Below are positions 1 to 8,206 of a stretch of 49,950 bases of DNA, in pieces. The DNA lies in NCBI GenBank assembly GCA_903970165.1, contig CAJCHZ010000042.1, forward strand, positions 1 to 49,950, given 5' to 3'. Source of the stretch: Betaproteobacteria bacterium. Lineage in GTDB: Bacteria > Acidobacteriota > Terriglobia > Acidiferrales > UBA7541. The notes under the pieces were generated by a model. It was not told where the DNA came from, did no database searches, and saw nothing but the letters and a program-made list of their open reading frames with translations. The translations under genes and the position numbers were made by a program. Position 1 is the stretch's first letter, and each line of letters opens with the position of its first letter.

Positions 1-86
1 CCCTAAGCGCTCCGCCCTTCGGGCTCCGCAGGGCTTCGCTGCGGACAACATCCGCGAAACAAACAAGCCACAAAACAACACCACCC

Positions 87-134
87 AAAAGGGCCATTTC
101 TAACGAGGTAAGAAAGGGGACATTTCTAACGAGG
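87..134. repeat. Two direct repeats, possibly relics of insertion-sequence ends
   Basis: Two near-identical units (87-108 and 112-134) share the core CATTTCTAACGAGG preceded by an AAAGGG run, separated by a few bases. Such closely spaced direct repeats in non-coding DNA resemble the multiple internal repeats near the ends of some transposons, but no transposase lies within the window, so this is a guess. The first 60 bases also hold a GC-rich stretch with inverted CCGCAG/CTGCGG arms. No gene is seen in 1-267. Confidence 0.4.
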
Positions 135-267
135 GTTGACACTTCAATGACGGCTTCCATTGACATGGGTCGCCGCCCGAATTAGGCTGACGCGCTGTGA
201 TTTCATCAGCGAAGGCCACGCTGGACACTTGCGCCGCACAAAGGCAGAACACAAAAGGGAGAATTGG

Positions 268-1551
268 ATGCGAAAAATTCTGATTGCTTGGTTCGCGTGC
301 GTGCTGGGTACGCTGGGAGCGTCTGCCTCGCCGCCGAAAGTAGTTTTTGTGCGTTGCGGCAAGCTCATCTATGACGCGGAGAAGGCTCCGCTCTCGCCCG
401 CGGTCGTGGTGATCACCGACGGCAGGATTACCGACGTCGGCAAAGACATTTCTGTCCCCGGCGGCGCGGAGCAGATTGATCTCTCCAGTTACACCGTCGT
501 GCCCGGCTTTGTGGATGCGCACATCCACATCTGGTCGGGAGCATTCGGCGCTGCGGTCTCCGAGCCGCTCGCTGCGCTGCGCGGCAGCAAGGCCATGAGC
601 TACGCGCTTTCCTCCGGCGTTGTCGGAGCTCGCGTATTGGGAACGCAGGGATTCATTGATGTCGCGCTGAAGGATGCCATTGAAGATGGCACGATTCCCG
701 GCCCTCATCTTGTTCCGGCGTCGCATCCTATTTCCATTCCTGGCGGGCACGGTGATTTCCATGCTGAGCCGCCTTATCTGCCCATGGATGATTTTTATAC
801 GCCGCTTCATGGCTTTGTGAATTCGCCTGCGGACGCGGAAAAAGCCGTGCACTTGCAGCTTAAGTATGGAGCGCGCGTGATCAAAGTGATGGCTTCCGGA
901 GGCGTACTTTCACCGCTCGATTCGCCGACTTCCGAACAGCTCTCCTTTGAAGAACTGAAAGCCGTTGTGCAGCAGGCGCACATGGCCCGCGTCAAGGTCG
1001 CTTCGCACGCGGAAAATATTCGTAGCATTCGCGCATCGCTCGAAGCAGGCGTGGACTCGATCGAGCACGGGTCAGAACTTGATCAGGCAGCGGCGGACTT
1101 TATGAAGAGCCGCGGCGTCGTGTTTGTGCCCACGGTTTTCGTTGTTGAAGAAAGCGTGGCAAACGGCGTGAAGATGCATTTCCCGGAGTATGTGATCACC
1201 AAGGTCAATGCGCTCGCGAAAACTCATTTTCCGAGCTTTCAGCTCGCGCTTCATTCCGGCGTAACGATTGCGGCCGGCTCGGACCACTCTTATGGGCCGG
1301 GGACCGGAACCGTGCGCGACGAAATGATCAGCGAGGTGAAGTATGGAATGACGCCGCAGCAGGCTCTTGTTTCCGGGACGAAAACCAGTGCGGCATTGCT
1401 TGGGCTCGACCAATTAGGAACGATTGAAACGGGCAAGGAAGGCGATCTCGTCGCTGTCGAAGGCGATCCGCTCAGCGACATCCACGCGCTGGAAAAAGTG
1501 CGGGCCGTAGTTATTCAAGGAAAGAGCGTCGCCCCCGCGAATCGTCAGTAG
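268..1551 (+). CDS. Exported metal-dependent amidohydrolase
   Basis: A 427-residue member of the amidohydrolase superfamily (imidazolonepropionase/prolidase-like branch), predicted to hydrolyse C-N bonds of an unknown substrate. The ATG at 268 is chosen because it follows an AGGGAGAA ribosome-binding site and begins a signal peptide (MRKILIAWFACVLG, cleavage near ASA-S); an in-frame start at 160 would bury this signal. Visible metal-site motifs are DAHIH (H85, H87), the strand with KVMASGG, the ASHAEN histidine, IEHGSE, and AAGSDHS with the last aspartate near the C-terminus. Length and order of motifs fit the family. It probably acts in the periplasm. The substrate cannot be read from sequence. 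A REP-like palindrome starts six bases after the stop, and a close copy sits in the same place behind the second amidohydrolase of the window (34015-35316). Confidence 0.88.
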   Translation: MRKILIAWFACVLGTLGASASPPKVVFVRCGKLIYDAEKAPLSPAVVVITDGRITDVGKDISVPGGAEQIDLSSYTVVPGFVDAHIHIWSGAFGAAVSEPLAALRGSKAMSYALSSGVVGARVLGTQGFIDVALKDAIEDGTIPGPHLVPASHPISIPGGHGDFHAEPPYLPMDDFYTPLHGFVNSPADAEKAVHLQLKYGARVIKVMASGGVLSPLDSPTSEQLSFEELKAVVQQAHMARVKVASHAENIRSIRASLEAGVDSIEHGSELDQAAADFMKSRGVVFVPTVFVVEESVANGVKMHFPEYVITKVNALAKTHFPSFQLALHSGVTIAAGSDHSYGPGTGTVRDEMISEVKYGMTPQQALVSGTKTSAALLGLDQLGTIETGKEGDLVAVEGDPLSDIHALEKVRAVVIQGKSVAPANRQ

Positions 1552-1557
1552 AGGCGA

Positions 1558-1581
1558 GTAGTGGCGGACCTTTAGGTTCGC
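1558..1581 (+). repeat. REP-like palindrome behind amidohydrolase, copy 1
   Basis: A 24-base element with imperfect inverted arms around ACCTTTAGGT. The minus-strand copy at 33987-34010 matches it at 23 of 24 positions. Both copies begin 4-6 bases after the stop codon of an amidohydrolase gene and in the same orientation relative to it. It could form a short hairpin that ends or protects the mRNA, or be a genome-wide REP element. Confidence 0.55.
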
Positions 1582-1712
1582 GCACTGCGCCGTCCGCGTG
1601 TTGCGCACGTTCCACCTGAACGCTGTTCCTGCCGCAAGCTGAAACACATCCCGGAATAAGGCATATTGCTTAGCAATCCAGCGGGCGGTAGACTTTTGTT
1701 GGAAGCACATTT

Positions 1713-1775
1713 CGAAGGCGATGGAGTTCGCCTAAACCGTGCCGGCACAGTTTGCGGGCTCTGATGACTCCTGGC
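1713..1775 (+). promoter_or_regulatory. Fluoride riboswitch (crcB motif) aptamer
   Basis: The sequence holds the hallmark conserved blocks of the fluoride-responsive crcB RNA motif in order: GGCGATGGAGTTCGCC (1718-1733), AACCG about five bases on, then TGATGACTCCT (1762-1772). It lies in the leader of the crcB fluoride exporter gene. The 3' block overlaps the left arm of the terminator at 1767-1802, so fluoride binding should keep that arm in the aptamer pseudoknot fold and let transcription continue. Recognition is by motif and context; I have not run a covariance model. Confidence 0.93.
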
Positions 1776-1802
1776 AGCCACGCGGCTCCAGGAGTTTTTT
1801 TA
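1767..1802 (+). terminator. Riboswitch-controlled intrinsic terminator
   Basis: Arms ACTCCTGG (1767-1774) and CCAGGAGT (1788-1795) form an 8-bp stem followed by a T-run at 1795-1801. The left arm is part of the fluoride aptamer's conserved 3' strand, giving a classic mutually exclusive attenuator upstream of crcB. Confidence 0.88.
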
Positions 1803-1837
1803 TTAAGCGCCGCGGGTGAAAGCGGAATGGAGATACT

Positions 1838-2209
1838 TTGCGCATCCTTCTGATCGCTGTTTTTGGAGCCATTGGAACGCTGGCACGCTATAGCTTGCAA
1901 GGCGTGGTGCAAGGCCGCATGGGCGGCGCGTTTCCGTATGGCACTCTGCTGATTAATTTGACCGGTTGCTTTTTTCTTGGGCTGATTGGGCAATTCACTC
2001 TGAATCGCATGGTGATTTCGCCGGATTGGCGCATGGCTATTGCCGTCGGATTCTTTGGCGGGTACACCACTTTTTCCAGCTTCGGCTGGGAGACCGCGAA
2101 AATGCTGGAAGCGGGAGAATGGCTCCGCGCGACGACGTATGTAAGCGCGAGCGTGGTGATTGGTTTGTTTCTTTCCGTGGCGGGAATTCGCCTGGCAAAC
2201 AGGTTTTAA
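1838..2209 (+). CDS. crcB: CrcB/Fluc fluoride channel
   Basis: A 123-residue, four-TM inner-membrane protein of the Fluc (CrcB) family, which forms dual-topology dimers that let fluoride leave the cell. Family signatures are visible: GAIGTLARY (10-18), the YGTLLINLTG block with N40, and FGGYTTFSSF (73-82) that lines the pore. The start is TTG at 1838, preceded by a GGAG site at 1829 with five-base spacing; no better start fits. Expression should be induced by fluoride through the riboswitch directly upstream. A DUF190 gene follows after 25 bases, a common partner of crcB. The length is normal for a single-gene Fluc that works as a homodimer. Confidence 0.95.
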   Translation: MRILLIAVFGAIGTLARYSLQGVVQGRMGGAFPYGTLLINLTGCFFLGLIGQFTLNRMVISPDWRMAIAVGFFGGYTTFSSFGWETAKMLEAGEWLRATTYVSASVVIGLFLSVAGIRLANRF

Positions 2210-2234
2210 GAGTTGCCCGGTTTTAGGAGTTGCT

Positions 2235-2582
2235 ATGACACACGAAAAATTCGAGGGCGAGCGCACCCTAATGCGCATTCACATCGGCGAATCGGACAAA
2301 TGGCACGGCAAGCCGCTTCATGAAGCGATTGTCGGTTTGTTCCGCAAAGAGGGATTTTCCGGCGCCACCGTTTTGCGCGGCGTTGGCGGCTACGGCGGTT
2401 CGAGCGTGTATCACACGGACAAAATTCTGCGGATGTCGCAGGATCTGCCCATCATCGTCGAAGTGATCGAATCCACGGAACGCATCGATCAGATGCTGCC
2501 GCGCTTGGACGAAATGGTGGAAGGCGGTCTGATTACCCTCGAAAAAGTTCGCGTTATCCTCTATCGCGCCGCGAAAAAATAA
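2235..2582 (+). CDS. DUF190 family PII-like protein linked to CrcB
   Basis: A 115-residue protein of the DUF190 (UPF0166) family, small soluble proteins with a PII-like ferredoxin fold that are often encoded next to crcB and are probably trimeric. The ATG at 2235 follows TAGGAG with seven-base spacing; this excludes an upstream in-frame extension that would overlap crcB. Family features include the LHEAIVGLFRKEGFSGATVLRG segment, where the glycine-rich GVGGYGGSS loop follows, and the C-terminal block ending EKVRVILYR. It lies 25 bases after crcB and should be in the same fluoride-controlled transcript. Its biochemical role is unknown; a regulatory or accessory role in fluoride export is an inference from gene neighbourhood. 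Confidence 0.88.
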   Translation: MTHEKFEGERTLMRIHIGESDKWHGKPLHEAIVGLFRKEGFSGATVLRGVGGYGGSSVYHTDKILRMSQDLPIIVEVIESTERIDQMLPRLDEMVEGGLITLEKVRVILYRAAKK

Positions 2583-2688
2583 AAGATTCCAGAGAAAACA
2601 GCTCGCAACCAAAACTTCCGCGCTCGTCCGGCAAAGCAAATTAGATTTTTCTCTAAACTACAAACCACGGCCTGTAAACTCTCCTCTC

Positions 2689-3882
2689 ATGGCCGAGACC
2701 TCACGCAGCAAATCGTGGCTTAACCGCACCGTTCTCGGAGTTGGCCTCACCAGCCTTTTTAGCGACTGGAGCCACGAAACGGCCACAGCGATTCTGCCCG
2801 CATTTCTCGCCGCAATTGGAGCGGGGCCGGCGTGGCTCGGAGTCATTGAGGGCGTCGCTGACGGGCTTTCGAGCTTCACGAAGCTGAGCGCGGGCTATTT
2901 TACGGATCGCCTTAAGCATCGCAAACCGCTGGCGCTTTTTGGCTACCTTGTTACCGCTCTTTCGACCGGTTCGTTCGCGTTTGCAACGCATGCATACCAA
3001 GTGCTCATTGGCCGGGCGTCGGCTTGGCTGGGACGCGGTGTGCGTTCGCCCGCGAAAAAAGCGCTGCTTGCGGCGGATGTCGAGCCGGGTGCTTATGGCC
3101 GGGCATTCGGACTCGAGCGACTGATGGATACCATCGGAGCGATTGCCGGGCCGCTCACGGCGCTATGGCTGCTGGAAAAAACGGGGCACAACTATCAAAA
3201 AGTCTTTCTTTGGACGATTGTCCCCGGGCTGATGGCAGTGGCTGCTTTCTGGCTGTTCGTGCGGGAGCGTCCGCTCGCCGCGAAGCCGAAGCGTTCGTTT
3301 TTAATGGGCATTCGCGATCTGCCAGTGCCCTTCCGGCGTTTTCTTCTGGGGGCGGGCGTGTTTGGAATGGGCGATTTTTCGCATTCGCTGCTGATCCTGT
3401 ATGCGTCGCGCGCTCTTGCGCCGGAGTACGGGCTCGCACGCGCGGCCAGTATAGCGGTAGGGCTTTATACCTTGCACAACGCGTTTTCCGCGGGCTCTGC
3501 TTACGCCAGCGGATGGCTCAGCGATTTTGTTCCGCAGCGCAAGCGGGTTCTTGCCGCGGGATATGCAGTTGCGGGGGTTACCGCACTTCTACTTTGTACC
3601 GGGACACATTCGCTGCGGCTGCTCGCGGCGATCTTTGTACTGGCCGGTCTTTTTTTCGGAACGGAAGACGCGCTCGAAGATTCTGTCGCTGCCGAACTGG
3701 TTCCCAAGGAACAGCACGGCATGGCGTTTGGCACGCTGGCGGCGGTCAATGCGGTTGGCGATTTTGTTTCGAGCCTGCTCGTTGGATTTCTCTGGAGCGC
3801 CGTGTCCGTTCAGGCTGCTTTCGGCACCTCCGCAGTTCTGCTTTTTGCCGGCGCATTCCTGATACTTCGCCCAAGCCGCTAA
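2689..3882 (+). CDS. Major facilitator superfamily transporter
   Basis: A 397-residue polytopic protein with about 12 hydrophobic segments in two six-helix halves. The loop between helices 2 and 3 carries an MFS motif-A-like sequence (AGYFTDRLKHRK), and a RGVRSPAKKALL segment after helix 4 is typical of a subgroup of bacterial MFS permeases annotated as metabolite or drug transporters. Substrate and direction are not evident. No convincing ribosome-binding site precedes the ATG at 2689, and the TCTCCTCTC upstream is pyrimidine-rich, so the mRNA might be leaderless or the start weak. It follows DUF190 by about 100 bases; whether it belongs to the fluoride operon is unclear. It is convergent with the lipase maturation factor gene, whose stop is 43 bases away. 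Confidence 0.85.
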   Translation: MAETSRSKSWLNRTVLGVGLTSLFSDWSHETATAILPAFLAAIGAGPAWLGVIEGVADGLSSFTKLSAGYFTDRLKHRKPLALFGYLVTALSTGSFAFATHAYQVLIGRASAWLGRGVRSPAKKALLAADVEPGAYGRAFGLERLMDTIGAIAGPLTALWLLEKTGHNYQKVFLWTIVPGLMAVAAFWLFVRERPLAAKPKRSFLMGIRDLPVPFRRFLLGAGVFGMGDFSHSLLILYASRALAPEYGLARAASIAVGLYTLHNAFSAGSAYASGWLSDFVPQRKRVLAAGYAVAGVTALLLCTGTHSLRLLAAIFVLAGLFFGTEDALEDSVAAELVPKEQHGMAFGTLAAVNAVGDFVSSLLVGFLWSAVSVQAAFGTSAVLLFAGAFLILRPSR

Positions 3883-3925
3883 AGCCGCGGGCCAAACGCC
3901 GCGCAGCTGCGCTCCTAAAACAAAA

Positions 3926-5620
3926 CTATTCATGCGGCGGCAACGCCTCAGGCCATTCTGTGACGCCGACTTTGCCGTTGGGCTCAAGCTCGATCGCCGG
4001 AGCGTAAAGCCCGAGCAGCTCCGGCCGCCACCAATGGCCGGTCGTCTTTCTCTCTGCTCTGGAGGTAAACCAATATTGCCAAAGAACGGCTCGGACATGG
4101 CGCGGCGGTCCGCTGGGAAATGGATTTGCAGCGAAGAGCGCGAGCACGTCCGGATCGTTCGATAGCAGTCGCTGTTCCGTGCGCAAAACGAGCGGATTGT
4201 CTCTCCATTCGCCGAGCGACGCGAACCACAAATTCCAATCAAAACGCGGCTGATAGGGCGCGTAGATGCCGGGAGCTTTGTCCAACCGCTGCGGCTTGTA
4301 GCGGAACGGATAGGCCGTCCAGGTTTGTCCGTCGTTAGAGCCTTGGAACTCAATCTCGTAGCGGCCACGCGTCATCACCGCAAAAAGGCCGTAACGGTTG
4401 GCGATGCGAAACGGATCGAGCAAGGCGACGGGTGACGTTGGCAAGCCGACAGGAGCGATCATCCAGACCATTTGCACGGTCGTAGCATAGAAAATCCACG
4501 ATAGGAACACGGCAACAATGGCAATGCGAAGGGGCGCGAAAGCGGCGCGGACTCTCTTCCAGGGGCCGCGCGAAGCCGCTTTCGTTTCTGAATTTTCGGT
4601 TGATGTTTCTTTTGCGGGTGCGCTCGCGTTTCCGCCCCAAATCGAGAGTTTGTCGCCAGCCGTGGAGACCTCATCGACGTCGGACTCAACGGACCTTTTA
4701 CGTAGAGCCTTACCCCACCGGGCAGGGAAAAATCGGAACAAAAAGCGGTCGTCGAGCAGCAGAATAGCCAGCAGCAGAACCAGGTAGTTCAGAAACGTGT
4801 AGTTGGCCGTAAGAATGATGCCGATTTGCCACGGCGTCACAACGAAAAAAAGCGCGATGCGAAACGGCCGCGGCAGAAACGCCGCCCAGATCAAAACCAG
4901 TTCGAGCGCCAGCGTCAGGAACACCGAACTTGCATGAAACCAATGCGGCAGTTGGGCCACGTACCAACCCACCCACGTCGGCAGCGGGCCATTTTGATAG
5001 TAGTCGTCCATCGCCGTGAAGTGGCGCCATTCGGGGTCGCCGCTTCCGATTTTCGCGATGCCGGATTCGAAATAAATACGGAACCATTCCCAGAGCAGCA
5101 GGTAAAGCGCCGCCCGCACCGGCGCCCGCGTTTCTCCCCAGCCCGGGCGCACGCCACCCGGCGCGAAGAAGAGCGAGAGGAATCCAGCTTCAAGCAGCAT
5201 GCCGTCGGATTGGTAACCGGAAAATTCCCGTGCAGCGCTGACAAACGAAAGAAAACAGAGGAAGCAGATAACCAGCATCCCGCGTGGCCAAAGATTAAGT
5301 ACGAGCAACAACGACGCCGCCATGCCGACCCAACACAGCGCCGTCATCGCTGCCGAACTGCTCGAAAACCAGAACACGCTCGGCACATACCAATACCGCG
5401 CGTAGCCGGCTTGTTCGGCCACGTTTTTTAGATACTCGCTCGCAGGAAGAATCCCTTGCGGGCCGATAAGTCCCCGGATCTGAAAGGTGAGCGAGAAAAA
5501 AGCCGAAAAATAGATCGCGCCGAGCGCTCGAAGAAAAATCCACCGCGAAGCAAAGCGGTCCGATGGACCACTCCTCGCAGCAAAGAGCCAGCGAATGACG
5601 GACGCGGGAGTCCACTCCAT
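3926..5620 (-). CDS. Lipase maturation factor (LMF) family membrane protein
   Basis: A 564-residue membrane protein of the lipase maturation factor family, whose vertebrate members LMF1/LMF2 help lipases fold in the ER; bacterial members have no settled function. The N-terminal half has about nine TM segments with the family-typical FLRALGAIYFSAF, PQGILP and ANYTFLNYL patches. The C-terminal soluble half carries NRYGLFAVMTRGRYEI and the RFDWNLWFASL motif that are characteristic of the family. Between them (about residues 305-355) is a polar, low-complexity linker rich in Ser, Thr, Glu and Lys not expected in the core fold. ATG at 5620 begins the protein; the gene is divergent from the helicase gene with 132 bases between starts. 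A role in folding or export of a secreted enzyme is possible but not shown. Confidence 0.88.
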   Translation of the reverse strand: MEWTPASVIRWLFAARSGPSDRFASRWIFLRALGAIYFSAFFSLTFQIRGLIGPQGILPASEYLKNVAEQAGYARYWYVPSVFWFSSSSAAMTALCWVGMAASLLLVLNLWPRGMLVICFLCFLSFVSAAREFSGYQSDGMLLEAGFLSLFFAPGGVRPGWGETRAPVRAALYLLLWEWFRIYFESGIAKIGSGDPEWRHFTAMDDYYQNGPLPTWVGWYVAQLPHWFHASSVFLTLALELVLIWAAFLPRPFRIALFFVVTPWQIGIILTANYTFLNYLVLLLAILLLDDRFLFRFFPARWGKALRKRSVESDVDEVSTAGDKLSIWGGNASAPAKETSTENSETKAASRGPWKRVRAAFAPLRIAIVAVFLSWIFYATTVQMVWMIAPVGLPTSPVALLDPFRIANRYGLFAVMTRGRYEIEFQGSNDGQTWTAYPFRYKPQRLDKAPGIYAPYQPRFDWNLWFASLGEWRDNPLVLRTEQRLLSNDPDVLALFAANPFPSGPPRHVRAVLWQYWFTSRAERKTTGHWWRPELLGLYAPAIELEPNGKVGVTEWPEALPPHE

Positions 5621-5752
5621 AGCCGCCGGCCATTATACCGGCTCAACGGACAGATCAATGTGCTGACGAAACAGCATGCACTTCCCTGTTGCAGCGGAAA
5701 TTCCTGCATGTTAGCCTTGGCGAAGAAAAGGCGAATTATTGGAGGCTCCTCA

Positions 5753-8206
5753 ATGTCCCAATCCCTCGCCGTGCGTGCCGCCGCAAACTCGCTTGCAAAT
5801 GCCAGCGGCACAGCGGTAACGCGCGTGCGCGAAGTGCTCGACACGCTGGCCACGCGCGACATCAACGGCGATGTGCTCACGGCGATCCGCTACTTCCCCG
5901 CGCGCAACGCGCAATTCGCCGCGTTTCCCGCTTGGGTTCACCCTGCTCTCGTCGCCGCGTACAACGCCAAAGGCATTCGCCAATCGTACACGCATCAGGC
6001 GGCCGCCACCGAAGCGGTTCATGCCGGAAAAAATATTGTTGTGGTTACTCCGACGGCATCCGGAAAAACACTTTGCTACAACCTTCCGGTGCTGCACGAA
6101 ATCCTGGAAAGGCCGGATACGCGCGCGCTCTATCTTTTTCCGACGAAAGCTTTGGCGCAAGATCAACTCGCGGAACTCTACGATCTGAACCAGCGCCTCG
6201 ATAATTGCTTCGGCGTTTTCACGTACGACGGTGACACTCCCGCAGACGCGCGCCGCGCCATCCGCGAAAAGGGCCATGTGGTGCTCACGAACCCGGACAT
6301 GCTCCACACCGGCATCTTGCCGCACCATACGCGCTGGACGCGCTTGTTTGAGAACTTGCGTTACATCGTGATCGATGAGCTGCACACGTACCGAGGCGTT
6401 TTCGGCAGCCATCTTTGCAACGTGTTGCGGCGCCTGCGGCGCATCGCGAATTTTTACGGCCGCGAGCCGCAATTTATCTGTTGCTCCGCGACGATCGCAA
6501 ATCCCGGGGAGCTGGCAGCGAGGCTGCTCGAAAAAGATGTGGATGTGCTCAGCGAAAACGGCGCGCCCGCGGGTGAAAAGACCTTCGTTTTTTACAACCC
6601 GCCGGTGGTCAATCGCGCGCTCGGTATCCGGAGAAGCTACGTCAACGAAACTTCGCGCGTCGCGCAGGAATTCCTAAAACGCGACCTGCAGACGCTGGTT
6701 TTTGCCAATTCACGCTTGCAGACGGAAATCCTGCTGACCTACTTGCAGCAGGCCAACCCGCAGGCGCCTGGAAAGCAGGAAACGATTCGCGGCTACCGCG
6801 GCGGCTATTTGCCCAACGAGCGGCGCGAAATCGAGCGCGGCTTGCGCGATGGCCGCATTCGCGGCGTGGTCAGCACAAGCGCTCTGGAACTCGGGATTGA
6901 TGTGGGCTCGCTCGACACGGTTGTAATGGCGGGTTACCCCGGTTCGATTGCCGCAACCTGGCAGCGCGCAGGACGCGCCGGGCGCCGCAGTGGCAGTTCG
7001 TGCGCGGTGATGGTGGCTTCTTCCTCGCCGCTCGATCAGTTCATGGTGCGCAATCCGGATTATTTTTTCGGGAATACGCCCGAGCACGCTTTCATTCAGC
7101 CTGACAATCTGGAAATCCTCGTGAATCATTTGAAATGCGCGGCGTTTGAATTGCCGATTGCTCCCGGAGAACATTTTGGCGAAGTGGACATTCCCGATCT
7201 CTGCGCGCGGCTCGCGGAAGCTGGATACCTGCACCTTGCAGGGGATCACTATCACTGGACGCACGAAGCTTATCCGGCGGACACCATCAGCCTGCGCGCC
7301 ATCTCCAGCGACAACTTCATCATCATTGATATAACGGGCGCACCGAACGTCATTGGCGAAGTAGATTTTCCCAGCGCGCTGATCTTTCTTCACGAAAAGG
7401 CCATCTATATTCACGGCGGGCAGCAATACCACGTCGAGCATCTAGATTTCAAAGAGCGCAAAGCGTATGTGAAGCAAGTGGATGTCGATTACTACACCGA
7501 TGCTGTACGCTACACGCAAGTGCGCATCCTCGAGGCATCCGCCACTTCCTCCTCTTCTTCAGGCTTGGCAAATTTGCATTCTCATGGCGACGTGCTTGTC
7601 CGTTCGCAGGTCATCGGCTTCAAGAAAATAAAATTCTTCACCAACGAAAATATAGGCGACGGAAAACTGGAACTCCCCGAAAACGAAATGCACACGACAT
7701 CGTATTGGATCACGCTGGAAAGGCCGCTGCTCGAATCGCTGCCGTACAGCGTCAGCGAACGCCAGAGCGGCATGTTCGGCATGCTGCACGCGCTCGCGTC
7801 GGTAGCCACGCTCCTGCTCATGTGCGACGGCCGCGATTTAGGCACCGCCATCGGCGAACGTCCGCCCCAGCCTGATCTGGAAACCTCGGTAATTGGGGCG
7901 GAGAATTCCGCGCCCCTGGCGCCCGCGGCTGACGATTTCACACCGACGCGGCTTAGCGACGTGTCGCGCTCGAACCTGAAGGAATTCTTCGAGCCCAATC
8001 TCTATTTGTTTGACGCCTACCCCGGCGGCATCGGTTTCTCCGAACCGCTCTTCCGGTCACACGATCTGCTCATCCATAAAACGCGGGAACTAATCGCCGC
8101 ATGCGCCTGCGAGCAGGGCTGCCCTTCCTGCGTCGGGCCAGCGGGCGACCTCGTCCCCCGTACCAAAGAAGCTGCGCTCGCCATTCTCGACAGGTTGTGT
8201 GGGTAG
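5753..8206 (+). CDS. mrfA: MrfA/YprA-type DEAH helicase with zinc-binding C-terminus
   Basis: An 817-residue superfamily 2 helicase of the YprA/MrfA type. In Bacillus subtilis MrfA works with MrfB in a nucleotide-excision-independent repair pathway for mitomycin damage. The ATG at 5753 is chosen over a long upstream in-frame extension because GGAGG lies seven bases before it. Visible are the Walker A TPTASGKT (about 99-106), DELH box (208-211), SAT motif (245-247), STSALELGIDVG with motif V, and QRAGRAGR motif VI (404-411). The C-terminal DUF1998-like region ends with four cysteines, C784, C786, C790 and C793, in CACEQGCPSC, the expected metal site. The stop codon abuts the ATG of the mrfB-like gene (TAGATG), implying translational coupling. 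The pairing supports the assignment more than sequence alone. Confidence 0.92.
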   Translation: MSQSLAVRAAANSLANASGTAVTRVREVLDTLATRDINGDVLTAIRYFPARNAQFAAFPAWVHPALVAAYNAKGIRQSYTHQAAATEAVHAGKNIVVVTPTASGKTLCYNLPVLHEILERPDTRALYLFPTKALAQDQLAELYDLNQRLDNCFGVFTYDGDTPADARRAIREKGHVVLTNPDMLHTGILPHHTRWTRLFENLRYIVIDELHTYRGVFGSHLCNVLRRLRRIANFYGREPQFICCSATIANPGELAARLLEKDVDVLSENGAPAGEKTFVFYNPPVVNRALGIRRSYVNETSRVAQEFLKRDLQTLVFANSRLQTEILLTYLQQANPQAPGKQETIRGYRGGYLPNERREIERGLRDGRIRGVVSTSALELGIDVGSLDTVVMAGYPGSIAATWQRAGRAGRRSGSSCAVMVASSSPLDQFMVRNPDYFFGNTPEHAFIQPDNLEILVNHLKCAAFELPIAPGEHFGEVDIPDLCARLAEAGYLHLAGDHYHWTHEAYPADTISLRAISSDNFIIIDITGAPNVIGEVDFPSALIFLHEKAIYIHGGQQYHVEHLDFKERKAYVKQVDVDYYTDAVRYTQVRILEASATSSSSSGLANLHSHGDVLVRSQVIGFKKIKFFTNENIGDGKLELPENEMHTTSYWITLERPLLESLPYSVSERQSGMFGMLHALASVATLLLMCDGRDLGTAIGERPPQPDLETSVIGAENSAPLAPAADDFTPTRLSDVSRSNLKEFFEPNLYLFDAYPGGIGFSEPLFRSHDLLIHKTRELIAACACEQGCPSCVGPAGDLVPRTKEAALAILDRLCG

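Noticed and set aside
3024..4007. A 327-codon open frame on the plus strand in the MFS region
   Set aside because: It overlaps the MFS gene in another frame, and its translation is rich in Arg, Cys and Ala with no membrane pattern or family resemblance. The MFS frame has 12 TM segments.
4826..5431. Plus-strand open frame antisense to the lipase maturation factor gene
   Set aside because: Arg/Gln/His-rich translation typical of antisense reading through a GC-rich gene; no domain; the minus-strand reading has full family signatures.
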